A DNA stretch of 64,000 nucleotides from Curvibacter sp. (GCA_004293725.1 REAW01000005.1:57078-121077); one strand, 5' to 3'; counted from the first letter of the stretch, positions 9,318 through 18,852 are shown. Numbers and translations: made by a program. Notes: generated from the letters alone by a model not told the origin.

Positions 9318-10238
9318 CTAAAAACGCAACAAGAAGGTTGCCAGCAGTTGGTTGCTGACATAGCTGCGGGGGGAGGTGGCCCAGGCGGGGCGCAGCTCGG
9401 GCGTTGATTCGACCCGCCTCCACGCCACATCAATGGACCCGTTGGGCCCCAGTGCATGGTTGTACCCCACCGTGGTCAGCCACGTGTTGCCGTTGATCTT
9501 GTAGCTGAAAAACTGGCCGCCAGTGAATGCGTTGTCCAGTACAAACACCTTGGAAATGGTCACGCTTTCAAGCGAGGATCGTCCGGTAGAGACGACGTCG
9601 CCCAACCGGTACTCGGCACTCAGGTACAGGGCCTTGTGGCTGCTGAGGGCATAGTCCAGGTTCATGCGGGCCGAGGTATCGGCGGTGCTAAACACGGCGC
9701 TGTTGCTGGTGCGCTGGTTGCTGGCCAGTGCGGTAAACAGGTTGATGCGGTCGGTGAGCGGCTGGCTGAGAGATACCCCCAGGGTGTAGCGGTGTCCGTC
9801 GCGCAAATGGGATTGGTAGTCTTCGGCTTTGAGCTTGGCAAAAAGGCCCAGGGTGGGCGCGAAAAAATCGGAAGATTCGCGGAACTGCAGTTCTGCCTCA
9901 GCGGTGGCGCCAATGTTACTTAGCCCCGTATACGTCTGGAAGCGCTCGGCGCCCACAACGCCAGTCAGCAGCAAGCGGCTTTGGGCGGATACCGGAAAAA
10001 ACTTGCTTTTGCTGATGTTGAGCGAATACGCGCTGTCGCTGAGCTTGTCGGTACTTACTTTGGCGCGCGTCGTGTTGTCGTCAAAGGTGAGTCCGGCATC
10101 CAGAAGCAGCCCAAAGCCCCCTCCCTCTTGGGCCAGGGCAGACATGGGAGCCCCAAGCCCAAAGCCCCACAAGCAAATCGCCGTGAGCAATCCCGATGCA
10201 GCAGGATTGCGGGTTCGCATTGACGGAATAAAAGCCAT
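9318..10238 (-). CDS. Outer-membrane beta-barrel protein
   Basis: A 306-residue protein with a signal peptide ending near SALAQ. It has alternating amphipathic strands throughout and a C-terminal LLATFLLRF, whose terminal Phe is the BAM recognition signature of outer-membrane barrels. GAGAGG precedes the ATG. Its stop is 12 nt before the start of the triheme lipoprotein, so they form one operon. The barrel is far smaller than MtrB/PioB-type porins of porin-cytochrome conduits. I do not recognise a specific family. Confidence 0.75.
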   Translation of the reverse strand: MAFIPSMRTRNPAASGLLTAICLWGFGLGAPMSALAQEGGGFGLLLDAGLTFDDNTTRAKVSTDKLSDSAYSLNISKSKFFPVSAQSRLLLTGVVGAERFQTYTGLSNIGATAEAELQFRESSDFFAPTLGLFAKLKAEDYQSHLRDGHRYTLGVSLSQPLTDRINLFTALASNQRTSNSAVFSTADTSARMNLDYALSSHKALYLSAEYRLGDVVSTGRSSLESVTISKVFVLDNAFTGGQFFSYKINGNTWLTTVGYNHALGPNGSIDVAWRRVESTPELRPAWATSPRSYVSNQLLATFLLRF

Positions 10239-10319
10239 GCCGGCTGCCTCTCGGGAGAGCCACGATGGCGCCAGTCTAAAGCAAGCAGCCTTCCTTGGGG
10301 GCGGAATTTTCGGCTTACA

Positions 10320-10805
10320 TCAGGCCACCAGCGCCGCCTCAATATCCTGCGCCAGGCTAGCCGGAGTGTCGGTGGGGGCGTAGCGTTTGAGCACCTGGCC
10401 GTCTTTGCCAACCAAAAACTTGGTGAAATTCCATTTGATGGCCTTGGAGCCCAATAAGCCTGGAGCCTCCTTCGCCAGCCATTGGTACAAGGGATGGGCT
10501 TGCCCGCCATTGACGTCAATCTTGGCCATCATGGGGAAACTCACACCATAGTTGAGTTGGCAAAACTCGGAGATTTCATCGTTGCTGCCGGTGTCTTGCG
10601 CGCCAAACTGGTTGCATGGAAAACCCAGCACTACCAGCCCTTTTTTGCCATAGGTCTTGTGTAATTCTTCAAGGCCCGCGAACTGGGGGGTAAAGCCGCA
10701 TGCGCTGGCTGTGTTGACAATGAGCAAAGGCTTGCCTTTGAATTGCTGGAGGGAGACAGATTTGCCAGTGATCTGGAGGGCTTCGAACTCGTACACGGAG
10801 GACAT
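10320..10805 (-). CDS. Glutathione peroxidase (Cys type)
   Basis: A 161-residue thioredoxin-fold peroxidase of the GPx family. The peroxidatic Cys sits in NTASACGFTPQ, with the tetrad Gln/Asn in FPCNQFGAQD and the Trp in IKWNFTKF. It uses Cys, not selenocysteine, as most bacterial members do, and probably draws electrons from thioredoxin. No signal peptide. The ATG at 10805 gives the family length; a frame extension to 10838 adds 11 unconserved residues. Confidence 0.92.
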   Translation of the reverse strand: MSSVYEFEALQITGKSVSLQQFKGKPLLIVNTASACGFTPQFAGLEELHKTYGKKGLVVLGFPCNQFGAQDTGSNDEISEFCQLNYGVSFPMMAKIDVNGGQAHPLYQWLAKEAPGLLGSKAIKWNFTKFLVGKDGQVLKRYAPTDTPASLAQDIEAALVA

Positions 10806-10919
10806 GACAGGTGCTTTCTCAAGTGGCGGGTATGACACCTTAGCAGTTTTAAGAAAACACTTGCTGCATGGTCAGTCTTTGGGGGACGCCATGCCGCAGC
10901 ATGTGGCACCGCCTCCAGA

Positions 10920-12203
10920 TCAACCGTGCAGGTTGTCGTTGCGGGCAATATCCAGCAAATGTTTGATGACTGCAGGATGCTCACGGCAATTGCGTTCATG
11001 CCAGCGCTTGATGAGCCACATGAAGCCCGCCACGACCACGCCAAAAATGGTGATGGCCCCAAAGGCAGAGAGGCCCATGCCGGTGGAGAGGCTGTAAAAA
11101 GCGCCCAGACCCAAAATACAGGCCTGTTCGTTGAAGTTCTGCACGGCAATGGAGCGGCCTGCGCCCATCAGGTTGTGGCCACGGTGCTGCAGCAGGGCGT
11201 TCATGGGCACTACCAAAAAGCCGCCCAGCCCACCCAGCAAGATAAGGAAGGGTGCCGCCACCCACACGTTGTTGATGAAGTTCAGCAGTATCACCAAGAG
11301 ACCCATGGCAATACCCAGCGGGATGACACTGACTGCGTGTTCCAGGCGCATGCGCATCGAAGCTGCAACGGCGCCGACGGCGGTGCCAATGGCAACCACG
11401 CCCACGAGCGCCGAAGCCTGTGTCACGCTGTAGCCCAGCGCGGCAGAGGCCCATGCCAGCACGATGTAGCGCAGATTCCCGCTCACGCCCCAGAACAGGG
11501 TCGTCGTTCCCAGTGATATTTGACCCAAACGGTCGTTCCACAGCTTGGTATTGCAGCTCCAGAAATCCGGCAGCAGGCTGAACAAGTTTTTAGGCATGGG
11601 GCGCATGGTCACGCCGGTGTTGGGGATGCGGGTGTTGAACCAGGCCGCCAGCAAGTACACAAAAATCAGGATGCCAATGGCCGCTTCGGGTGCCGTATCA
11701 ATGCTGGTGGTGATGAGCGGAAAGTCAATTGACAGCAGGGCCTGGGAAATCATGGGGCTGACCAATTGCCCCCCCAACAGAACGCCCAGGATGATGGAGG
11801 CGATGGTCAGACCCTCAATCCATCCATTGGCCTTGACCAGTTGGCTGGCCGGGAGCAACTCCGTCAGGATTCCATACTTGGCGGGGGAATAGGCCGCCGC
11901 ACCCAGGCCCACAATGGCATAGGACATTAAGGGGTGCGTGCCAAACAGCATCAGGAGGCAGCCCACCACTTTGATGCTGTTGCTGATCAACATCACCCGG
12001 CCTTTGGGCATGGCGTCGGCAAAGGCGCCCACGAATGGCGCCAGCACCACATAAAACAATGCAAACATGGGCACCAGTGCCGCCTGCTGCCATTCAGGCG
12101 CGCCGCCGCTGCGCAACAGTTGAACGGCGCCTACAAACAAAGCGTTGTCGGCCAGCGAGCTGAAAAACTGCGCTGACATGATGGTGTAAAAACCGCGTTT
12201 CAT
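10920..12203 (-). CDS. lplT: Lysophospholipid transporter LplT (MFS)
   Basis: A 427-residue, 12-helix major-facilitator protein. YSPAKYGILTELLP followed by LVKANGWIEG after the fourth helix is characteristic of LplT. It flips lysophospholipids across the inner membrane for re-acylation. In E. coli lplT pairs with aas, but here no acyltransferase is adjacent. The start is uncertain: ATG at 12203 or GTG at 12221, neither with a good ribosome site. It diverges from alr over about 120 nt. Confidence 0.9.
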   Translation of the reverse strand: MKRGFYTIMSAQFFSSLADNALFVGAVQLLRSGGAPEWQQAALVPMFALFYVVLAPFVGAFADAMPKGRVMLISNSIKVVGCLLMLFGTHPLMSYAIVGLGAAAYSPAKYGILTELLPASQLVKANGWIEGLTIASIILGVLLGGQLVSPMISQALLSIDFPLITTSIDTAPEAAIGILIFVYLLAAWFNTRIPNTGVTMRPMPKNLFSLLPDFWSCNTKLWNDRLGQISLGTTTLFWGVSGNLRYIVLAWASAALGYSVTQASALVGVVAIGTAVGAVAASMRMRLEHAVSVIPLGIAMGLLVILLNFINNVWVAAPFLILLGGLGGFLVVPMNALLQHRGHNLMGAGRSIAVQNFNEQACILGLGAFYSLSTGMGLSAFGAITIFGVVVAGFMWLIKRWHERNCREHPAVIKHLLDIARNDNLHG

Positions 12204-12264
12204 GGGTGGGGGATGAGGCACATTAGCGGGACTAATGCGCTAGGTATTGTTGTAGGTCTCCAAA

Positions 12265-12283
12265 CGTGCTGCGTTATAGCACG
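12265..12283. other. Inverted repeat between lplT and alr
   Basis: CGTGCT and AGCACG separated by 7 nt lie in the divergent promoter region. There is no following T run, so it is not a terminator. It could be an operator, but six-base arms are weak evidence. Confidence 0.3.
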
Positions 12284-12327
12284 CCTGCCAATGTCAAAAT
12301 CTTCGCAGATTCATTCCCTACTTCATC

Positions 12328-13422
12328 ATGCCCCGTCCCGTTTTAGCCACCATTCACACCCAATCCCTTCGCCACAACCTGGAGGTAACCCGACGGGCTG
12401 CGCCCGATGCACGGGTCTGGGCGGTGGTGAAAGCCAATGCGTATGGCCACGGGATTGAACGCGCATTTGAAGGACTGCGCGGTGCCGATGGCATTGCCCT
12501 GCTGGACCTGGACGAAGCGCAGCGTGTGCGCAACCTTGGTTGGCGCGGGCCCATTCTGTTGTTGGAAGGCGTGTTTGAGCAGCGCGATCTGGAGTTGTGT
12601 TCGCGGCTGTCCCTGTGGCACACCGTGCACTGCGAAGAGCAGATCAACATGCTGGCTATACACAAAACCAACGAGCCGCACCGCATCTTCCTCAAGGTCA
12701 ACTCCGGCATGAACCGTTTGGGTTTTCAGCCTGAGCAGGTGCGCTCGGCATGGACACGCCTGAACGCCCTGCCGCAGGTAGACGAGATCTCGTTGATGAC
12801 CCATTTCAGCGACGCCGATGGCCCCAAAGGCATTGCCGCGCAAATGGCGGTGTTCAAAACTGCGACCGATGACCTGCCAGGGGAGCGTACGGTCAGCAAC
12901 AGTGCGGCGACCTTGCGCCACTCGGGCCCAGGTCTGGTGTCTGACTGGGTGCGCCCCGGTATTGCTGTGTATGGCAGTGCGCCCGACTACCCCGCGCACT
13001 CCGCTGCCGATTGGGGGTTGCTGCCGGCGATGACGCTTGCTGCAAAAATCATAGCTGTTCGCGCACTATCTGCGGGCGATTCAGTCGGATATGGCTCTAC
13101 GTTCGTGGCCGACCGGCCGATGCGTATTGGCGTGGTGGCCTGTGGATATGCCGATGGCTACCCGCGCATCTGCCCCACGGGTACGCCGGTGCTGGTGGAC
13201 GGTGTGCGCACCCGCATTGTGGGCCGGGTGAGCATGGACATGATTACCGTAGACCTGGAGCCAGTGCCCCAAGCAGGTATGGGCAGCGAAGCCACGCTGT
13301 GGGGCCGTGCCGCCAATGGCGTTGTGCTCTCGATTGATGAGGTGGCCGCCAGTGCGGGGACTGTGGGTTACGAACTCATGTGTGCCCTGGCCTTGCGGGT
13401 GCCGGTGGTAGTGGCGGATTGA
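12328..13422 (+). CDS. alr: Alanine racemase
   Basis: A 364-residue PLP-dependent fold-type III racemase making D-alanine for peptidoglycan. The PLP Lys lies in [11 protein letters not shown] near residue 36. The second catalytic base, Tyr, lies in SVGYGSTF, and CGYADGYPR and GRVSMDM follow as expected. The enzyme is cytosolic and full length. The gene diverges from lplT and overlaps the next gene by the sequence TTGA. Confidence 0.96.
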   Translation: MPRPVLATIHTQSLRHNLEVTRRAAPDARVWAVVKANAYGHGIERAFEGLRGADGIALLDLDEAQRVRNLGWRGPILLLEGVFEQRDLELCSRLSLWHTVHCEEQINMLAIHKTNEPHRIFLKVNSGMNRLGFQPEQVRSAWTRLNALPQVDEISLMTHFSDADGPKGIAAQMAVFKTATDDLPGERTVSNSAATLRHSGPGLVSDWVRPGIAVYGSAPDYPAHSAADWGLLPAMTLAAKIIAVRALSAGDSVGYGSTFVADRPMRIGVVACGYADGYPRICPTGTPVLVDGVRTRIVGRVSMDMITVDLEPVPQAGMGSEATLWGRAANGVVLSIDEVAASAGTVGYELMCALALRVPVVVAD

Positions 13423-14630
13423 ACTACGTTCCCATTCCTGTTGCTTTGCTGGGGGTTGGCCGGCTGATTCCGGTCGATCTCTGGAGCGATACCGGACAAC
13501 TGCTGCTGCGCCGCGGCCAACCCTTGTTGTCTGAAGAGCACCGCGAGAAGCTGCATGCCTTCAATGCGTGCGCCACCGAGGGCGACACCTTGGCTTGGCA
13601 GCGCGCGTATGAGCGCATGGTGTATGAAATGTTGCGCGACGGCATGGACTTGCAGAGCATTGCCACCGCACCCATGCCCAGTGAAATCCGCGAGAGCGAC
13701 TATGTCGTGGGGGCCCAGCTCAGCGGTGGCTGGCTGGACCTGCAAGAAGTGCTGCGCGGCATTCTGTACCAAGGTGGCCTCGCGACCAACCCCCTGCAGC
13801 GGTTGGCCGGATTGGCCAGCAAGGTGCAAAGTCTGCTCGAAGCCGATGCTGACGACAGCCTGTTGTGCCTGTTTCTGGCGCTGGCAGACGATAAGCTGGG
13901 CTATAGCGCCACCCACGCCTTGCTGTGTGCGGTGATTGGCACACTGACTGCAGAGAAACTGGGGCTGACCGCAGGCCAGCGCCACACCCTGCTGCAAGGG
14001 GCTCTGACCATGAACATTGGCATGGCCCGAGACCAGGACTTTCTGGCGCGGCAGGTCCCGCCACCATCGGATTGGCAGCGCAACCTGATTCGCCAGCATC
14101 CTGAAATCAGTGTCGACATATTGGCGCGTTATGGCGTGGACGACCCAGACCATCTGGATGTGGTGCGCTGGCATCACCTTCCGACTGCGCCAGAAGCGCT
14201 TCAGCATAACTACAGGGTGCGACTGGTGTTGAATACCGCCGATGCCTTTGTCGCCAAACTGGCGGCGCGCAAAAGCCGTGCGCCCCTGTCTGCGTTGGGT
14301 GCCGCCAAGTCCATGTATGTCGGTGCGCAAGGGGATGCGGTGGCAGTGGGGTCGGCCATGGCCACTGCAGTCGGGTTTTACCCCCCGGGCAGCTTTGTCC
14401 GCTTGGTCAACGGAGATACCGCGGTTGCGGTACAGCGCGGCGCACGCGCAAATACGCCCTGGGTCATCAGCATTCTGGACAAAAAAGGATTGCCCACCAG
14501 CCGTTACCTATGCCGTGACACGCAGGAGCCGGACTGGGCGATTGCCGCCCCGGTGAACTACCAAACGGTCAAGGTAGCGGTCAGCCTGGAGAAGGTTCGC
14601 CGGGCGCGCGACAGCATCGCGGCCGCCTGA
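13419..14630 (+). CDS. Degenerate HD-GYP-like domain protein
   Basis: About 403 residues from the TTG that overlaps the alr stop (TTGA); an ATG at 13380 inside alr is the alternative. The TTG start yields [21 protein letters not shown], a plausible N-terminal domain. The core resembles an HD-GYP phosphodiesterase, with [13 protein letters not shown] and VVRWHH. Where the HD dyad and following Lys should stand (usual form LLHDIGK) it reads ALTMNIGM. I infer loss of c-di-GMP hydrolysis and a binding or scaffolding role. The family call is by eye only. Confidence 0.65.
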   Translation: MNYVPIPVALLGVGRLIPVDLWSDTGQLLLRRGQPLLSEEHREKLHAFNACATEGDTLAWQRAYERMVYEMLRDGMDLQSIATAPMPSEIRESDYVVGAQLSGGWLDLQEVLRGILYQGGLATNPLQRLAGLASKVQSLLEADADDSLLCLFLALADDKLGYSATHALLCAVIGTLTAEKLGLTAGQRHTLLQGALTMNIGMARDQDFLARQVPPPSDWQRNLIRQHPEISVDILARYGVDDPDHLDVVRWHHLPTAPEALQHNYRVRLVLNTADAFVAKLAARKSRAPLSALGAAKSMYVGAQGDAVAVGSAMATAVGFYPPGSFVRLVNGDTAVAVQRGARANTPWVISILDKKGLPTSRYLCRDTQEPDWAIAAPVNYQTVKVAVSLEKVRRARDSIAAA

Positions 14631-14634
14631 CTGC

Positions 14635-17211
14635 CTACGCAGTGGTTTTTTGGCGCCAGGCTTTGAGCGCCTCAAACCACACCACACACAGCGCGCCCAG
14701 CCCCAACGCACCCGCCAGTCCAGCCGCACTCAAGGGCGCGAATGCAAACAGGCGCTGCAGCCAGGGCAGATACACCGCCGCCAAGGTGAGCAGCAGCGCC
14801 AGGCCGCACACCACCCACAACGTGCGGTTGGGCGTGCCCACCGAGCGCCACAGCGGCAGGTGACTACGGTTGCAGAAAATCAGCCCCAAATTACCCAGCA
14901 CCAGCGTCACAAAGACGAAGGCGCGCCCACCGTCTTCGCCCCATTGCGCCATGCCCCACCACTGCGCCACCATCACCACGGCCAGTGCGCCAGCGCCTTG
15001 CGCCAGGGCAACGCCCAAGGTGCGCTGGCCCAGCAACCGGGCTTGCACATCGCGCGGTGGTTGGCGCATGCCGTCGGCCTCGGCCGGTTCGTTTTCAAAC
15101 ACCATGGAGCACGCTGGGTCGATCACCAGTTCCAGAAACGCGATGTGCAGCGGAAACAGCACCGTAGGCCAGCCCAGCAGCACCGGCAGCAGGGCCATGC
15201 CAGCAATCGGCACATGCACCGCCAAGATGTACGACATGGACTTGCGCACATTGTCAAAAATGCGCCGCCCCAGCCGGATCGCCCCCACGATGGAGGCAAA
15301 GTTGTCGTCCAGCAGCACCAGTGCGGCGGACTCGCGTGCCACGTCCGTGCCGCGCCCGCCCATGGCGATGCCCACATGGGCGGCCTTGAGCGCGGGGGCG
15401 TCGTTCACGCCATCGCCGGTCATGGCCACCACCTGGCCATCGGCCTGCAGGGCTTGCACAATGCGCAGCTTTTGCGCCGGGGCCACGCGGGCGCACACGG
15501 CCACTTCGCGCATGCGGCTGCGCAGGGCGGCATCGTCCAGCGTGGCAATCTCGTCGCCGCTCAGCACCTCGGCCGCATCACGCTGGGCAAGTCCGGCGGT
15601 CTGCGCAATGGCGTGGGCGGTGGCGGGGTAGTCGCCCGTGATCATGACAACGCGTATGCCGGCCGTGTGGCACTGGGCCACTGCCTCGGGAATGCCGGAG
15701 CGCAGCGGGTCTTGCAGGCCGAGCAAGCCGACAAACTGGAAGGTAAAGTCGTGTTCCTGCGCCGGCCAGTCGGTGCCTTCAAACTGGCCTTGCGCCACCC
15801 CCAGCACTCGCAGCCCCTGACCGGCCATGGCGTCCACCGCGGCCGCAATACGCAGGCGCTCGACGTCGGGCAAGTGGCACAGGTCCACTACCGCTTCGGG
15901 CGCACCTTTGGCCGCCACAATGCGGGCGTTGTCTTGGGTCACCGTCCATACATGCGACATGGCGCGCAGCTGGGGCGTCAGGCCATATTCGCGCACCAGC
16001 GTCCAGTCGCGGTGCAAGTGTTCGGTGCCTTCCAGAAAGTGTGCGCCCAGCCGGTGAAAGGCCAGCTCCATCGGGTCGTAAGGGTCTTGCACGCTGGCCA
16101 AAATGGCGAACTCTGCCACGCTGTGAAAGGCCTCCGGCAGCTGTGCCTGTGTGCTGTAGTCCACCGTCAGCGTGGCATCGGCCTGCGTGCCGCCATAGGC
16201 GTAGAGCTGGGCCACGGTCATGCGGTTCTCGGTCAGTGTGCCGGTTTTGTCCACACACAGCACCGAGGTCGCGCCCAGGGTTTCAATGGCGGCAATGCGC
16301 CGGGTCAGCACCTGCAGTTTGGACAGGCGCCACGCGCCCAACGCCGGCAGCACGGTCAGCACCACGGTGAACTCTTGCGGCAGCAGCGCCATGGCCAAGG
16401 CAATGCCGGCCAGCACCGCGCCTATCCAGTCGCCGCGCATCAGGCCGTATGCCAGTACCAAGGACACGCTGGCGGCCAGCGCCACCAGCGCCAGAGTGCG
16501 CACCAGTCGCGCCGTTTGGGCGCGCAGCGGTGAGGCCTCGGCCTGCAGGCTTTGCAAGGCGCTGCCAATGCGGCCCATGGCCGTGCGCTCCCCGGTAGCC
16601 AGCACGCGTGCCGTGCCATGCCCTTTGACTACCAGTGTGCCGCAGTACAAAAACGGTGTTTGGTTGCCGCCCGCCTGGGGGGGGAGGGCGGTCGGGGTGT
16701 CGCCACCCGCAGGCACCGCTAATTTATCCACCGGCGTCGATTCCCCAGTCAGCAGCGATTCATCGGCCATCAGCTCGCTGCCGTCCAGCAGCACGGCGTC
16801 GGCGGCTATGCGGTCGCCCTCCGCCACCACCAAGATGTCACCCGCCACCACGTCCTGTCCGGCAATGCGCTGGGGCTGGCCATCGCGCAATACCAGCGCG
16901 CGCGGGCTGGAGAGCTGGCGCAAGGCCTGCATGGCGCGCTCGGTCTTCCCTTCCTGGTAGAGCGTGAGCCCCAGCACCACTAGCACCAAGCCCATCAAAA
17001 TGCCGCCCTCCTGCCAATCACCCAGCACGCCGTACAGCACGGCAGCGGCTAGCAGCAGCATGAACATGGGTTCTTTCAGCGTCTCTTGCACGATGGCAGC
17101 CAGCCGGCGCGGCTGCTCGCCGGGCAGCACGTTGGGGCCGTCTGCAAGCAGGCGCTGCGCCGCCTCGGCCTCGCTCAGGCCGGGAGTCGAGTTATTCGAT
17201 GAAATTGGCAT
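14635..17211 (-). CDS. Cation-translocating P-type ATPase (P2-like)
   Basis: An 858-residue pump. It has an N-terminal cation-ATPase domain, actuator loop TGES (155-158), phosphorylation motif DKTGTLTEN (Asp321), a nucleotide domain, the hinge TGDGVNDAPALKAA, and C-terminal helices including LELVIDPACSMVFE. The TM4 ion-site motif reads PQEF (278-281), where many bacterial relatives have PEEF or PEGL, so the ion cannot be assigned. AAGGG lies a few bases before the ATG. The first codons and the start codon fall inside a 56-nt dispersed repeat (17200-17255, minus strand). Confidence 0.88.
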   Translation of the reverse strand: MPISSNNSTPGLSEAEAAQRLLADGPNVLPGEQPRRLAAIVQETLKEPMFMLLLAAAVLYGVLGDWQEGGILMGLVLVVLGLTLYQEGKTERAMQALRQLSSPRALVLRDGQPQRIAGQDVVAGDILVVAEGDRIAADAVLLDGSELMADESLLTGESTPVDKLAVPAGGDTPTALPPQAGGNQTPFLYCGTLVVKGHGTARVLATGERTAMGRIGSALQSLQAEASPLRAQTARLVRTLALVALAASVSLVLAYGLMRGDWIGAVLAGIALAMALLPQEFTVVLTVLPALGAWRLSKLQVLTRRIAAIETLGATSVLCVDKTGTLTENRMTVAQLYAYGGTQADATLTVDYSTQAQLPEAFHSVAEFAILASVQDPYDPMELAFHRLGAHFLEGTEHLHRDWTLVREYGLTPQLRAMSHVWTVTQDNARIVAAKGAPEAVVDLCHLPDVERLRIAAAVDAMAGQGLRVLGVAQGQFEGTDWPAQEHDFTFQFVGLLGLQDPLRSGIPEAVAQCHTAGIRVVMITGDYPATAHAIAQTAGLAQRDAAEVLSGDEIATLDDAALRSRMREVAVCARVAPAQKLRIVQALQADGQVVAMTGDGVNDAPALKAAHVGIAMGGRGTDVARESAALVLLDDNFASIVGAIRLGRRIFDNVRKSMSYILAVHVPIAGMALLPVLLGWPTVLFPLHIAFLELVIDPACSMVFENEPAEADGMRQPPRDVQARLLGQRTLGVALAQGAGALAVVMVAQWWGMAQWGEDGGRAFVFVTLVLGNLGLIFCNRSHLPLWRSVGTPNRTLWVVCGLALLLTLAAVYLPWLQRLFAFAPLSAAGLAGALGLGALCVVWFEALKAWRQKTTA

Positions 17212-17255
17212 CTGACCCTTATGGAATATGCGCTAACAGCTCCTGAAACCATAGC
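17200..17255 (-). repeat. 56-nt dispersed repeat, copy 2 (P-type ATPase start)
   Basis: On the minus strand it begins GCTATGGTTTCAGGAGC, continues TGTTAGCGCA, and ends GGGTCAGATGCCAATTTCA. The ATG in CAGATGCCAATTT is the start codon of the P-type ATPase, and the AAGGG of its ribosome site is also within the element. Confidence 0.85.
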
Positions 17256-17417
17256 AAATAAGGTGTATGGAGACAAACCCACTGCCAGCGGTGGATGATG
17301 CATCCGCCAGTCGTGGCCGTGGGTGCGCCAGCGTACGGTGCGCCGAATGTTCGGCCTCTGACGTGGCGCAAACAGTGCGCAAAAACGGGCCAGCCAGGGG
17401 GTGTGGCGGCTTGGTAT

Positions 17418-17433
17418 CTGTAAATACATACAG
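17418..17433 (+). promoter_or_regulatory. LexA (SOS) box upstream of radA
   Basis: CTGTAAATACATACAG is a perfect CTGT-N8-ACAG operator with an AT-rich centre. It is flanked by AT and TA as in strong E. coli and betaproteobacterial boxes. It ends 13 nt before the chosen radA ATG, so LexA bound here would block transcription or initiation. Confidence 0.8.
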
Positions 17434-17446
17434 TATCATGCGGCGC

Positions 17447-18814
17447 ATGGCCAAAGACAAAACCATCTACACCTGCAACGAATGTGGCGGCATCAGCCCC
17501 AAGTGGCTGGGCAAGTGCCCGCACTGCAATGCCTGGAACACGTTGATCGAATCGGTGGCCAGCAGCGACGGTCCGGCAAAAAACCGCTTTGCTTCCTTGG
17601 CCAAAACGGCCGAGGTCGCGGTGCTGTCCGATATCGAAGCCTCCGATGTGGAGCGCACACCTACCGGCCACGAGGAGCTGGATCGCGTATTGGGCGGCGG
17701 CATGGTCGAAGGCGGTGTGGTGCTGATTGGCGGGGACCCCGGCATTGGCAAGTCCACGCTCTTGCTGCAGGCGCTGGACTCGCTGCAGCGCTCGGGCAAA
17801 AGTACGTTGTATGTGACGGGCGAAGAGAGTGGGGCGCAAGTGGCGCTGCGCTCGCGCCGCTTGGGGCTGGACCACAGCCAGGTGCGGGTGCTGGCCGAAA
17901 TCCAGCTGGAAAAAATCCTCGCCACGCTGGACGCCAACCGCCCGGATGTGGCGGTGATCGACTCCATCCAGACGGTGTATTCCGAGCAGCTCACCAGCGC
18001 ACCGGGCTCCGTGGCCCAGGTGCGGGAGTGTGCGGCCCACCTGACCCGTGCGGCCAAGGCCAGCGGCACGGCCATCGTGCTCGTGGGGCATGTGACCAAA
18101 GAGGGCGCGCTGGCCGGGCCGCGCGTGCTGGAGCACATGGTGGACACGGTGCTGTACTTTGAAGGCGACACGCATAGCCAGTTCCGGTTGGTGCGCGCCA
18201 TCAAAAACCGTTTCGGCGCGGTCAATGAGATTGGCGTCTTCGCCATGACAGAGAAAGGCCTCAAGGGCGTGAGCAACCCCAGCGCCATTTTTTTGAGCCA
18301 ACATGCCGAGCCCGTGCCCGGCAGCTGCGTGATGGTGACGCTGGAGGGCACCCGGCCATTGCTGGTGGAAATCCAGGCACTGGTGGACAGTGGCGGTCCG
18401 TCGCCCCGCCGTCTCAGCGTGGGGTTGGACAAAGACCGCCTGGCCATGTTGTTGGCGGTGTTGCATCGCCACGCAGGCGTGGCGTGTATGGACCAGGACG
18501 TGTTTATCAACGCCGTGGGCGGTGTGCGTATCGGCGAGCCGGCGGCGGACTTGGCGGTGATGCTCTCGATCACTTCCAGCTTGCGTGGCAAGCCGCTGCC
18601 CAAAGGCTTTATCGCGTTTGGCGAAGTGGGGCTGGCCGGCGAAGTGCGCCCTGCACCGCGCGGGCAGGAGCGGCTGAAGGAAGCCGCCAAGCTAGGCTTT
18701 ACCGTGGCGGTGGTGCCCAAGGCCAACGCGCCCAAAAAGCCCATCGAAGGCATGACCATCCACGCGGTGGACCGGGTGGAAGAAGCCATGAACGTGGTGC
18801 GGGGCTTGACCTAA
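17447..18814 (+). CDS. radA: DNA repair protein RadA
   Basis: A 455-residue RecA-like branch-migration helicase. The N-terminal zinc finger is CNECGGISPKWLGKCPHCNAW, written C-x2-C near residue 10 and C-x2-C near residue 27. Walker A is GGDPGIGKST, the RadA-specific KNRFG motif appears as IKNRFGAVNEIG, and the C-terminal LonP-like domain holds GGVRIGEPAADL. It acts in recombination intermediate processing. The ATG at 17447 gives the usual MAKDKT start; an ATG 9 nt upstream is possible. A perfect SOS box lies directly upstream. Confidence 0.95.
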   Translation: MAKDKTIYTCNECGGISPKWLGKCPHCNAWNTLIESVASSDGPAKNRFASLAKTAEVAVLSDIEASDVERTPTGHEELDRVLGGGMVEGGVVLIGGDPGIGKSTLLLQALDSLQRSGKSTLYVTGEESGAQVALRSRRLGLDHSQVRVLAEIQLEKILATLDANRPDVAVIDSIQTVYSEQLTSAPGSVAQVRECAAHLTRAAKASGTAIVLVGHVTKEGALAGPRVLEHMVDTVLYFEGDTHSQFRLVRAIKNRFGAVNEIGVFAMTEKGLKGVSNPSAIFLSQHAEPVPGSCVMVTLEGTRPLLVEIQALVDSGGPSPRRLSVGLDKDRLAMLLAVLHRHAGVACMDQDVFINAVGGVRIGEPAADLAVMLSITSSLRGKPLPKGFIAFGEVGLAGEVRPAPRGQERLKEAAKLGFTVAVVPKANAPKKPIEGMTIHAVDRVEEAMNVVRGLT

Positions 18815-18852
18815 AGCAAGACGCGCGCGCGGTTCCTGCCTACACTGCAGGC

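Noticed and set aside
13036..13085. A stretch in alr resembling the 56-nt repeat (AAAATCATAGCTGTTCGCGCA followed by TGCGGGC)
   Set aside because: The alignment needs a 2-nt gap, the left arm is not GCTAY, and the encoded residues ([17 protein letters not shown]) are normal for alanine racemase, so chance or codon bias suffices.
14650..16533. 627-codon plus-strand frame antisense to the P-type ATPase
   Set aside because: It is rich in His, Gln and Arg without domains. The minus strand carries a complete ATPase with all motifs.
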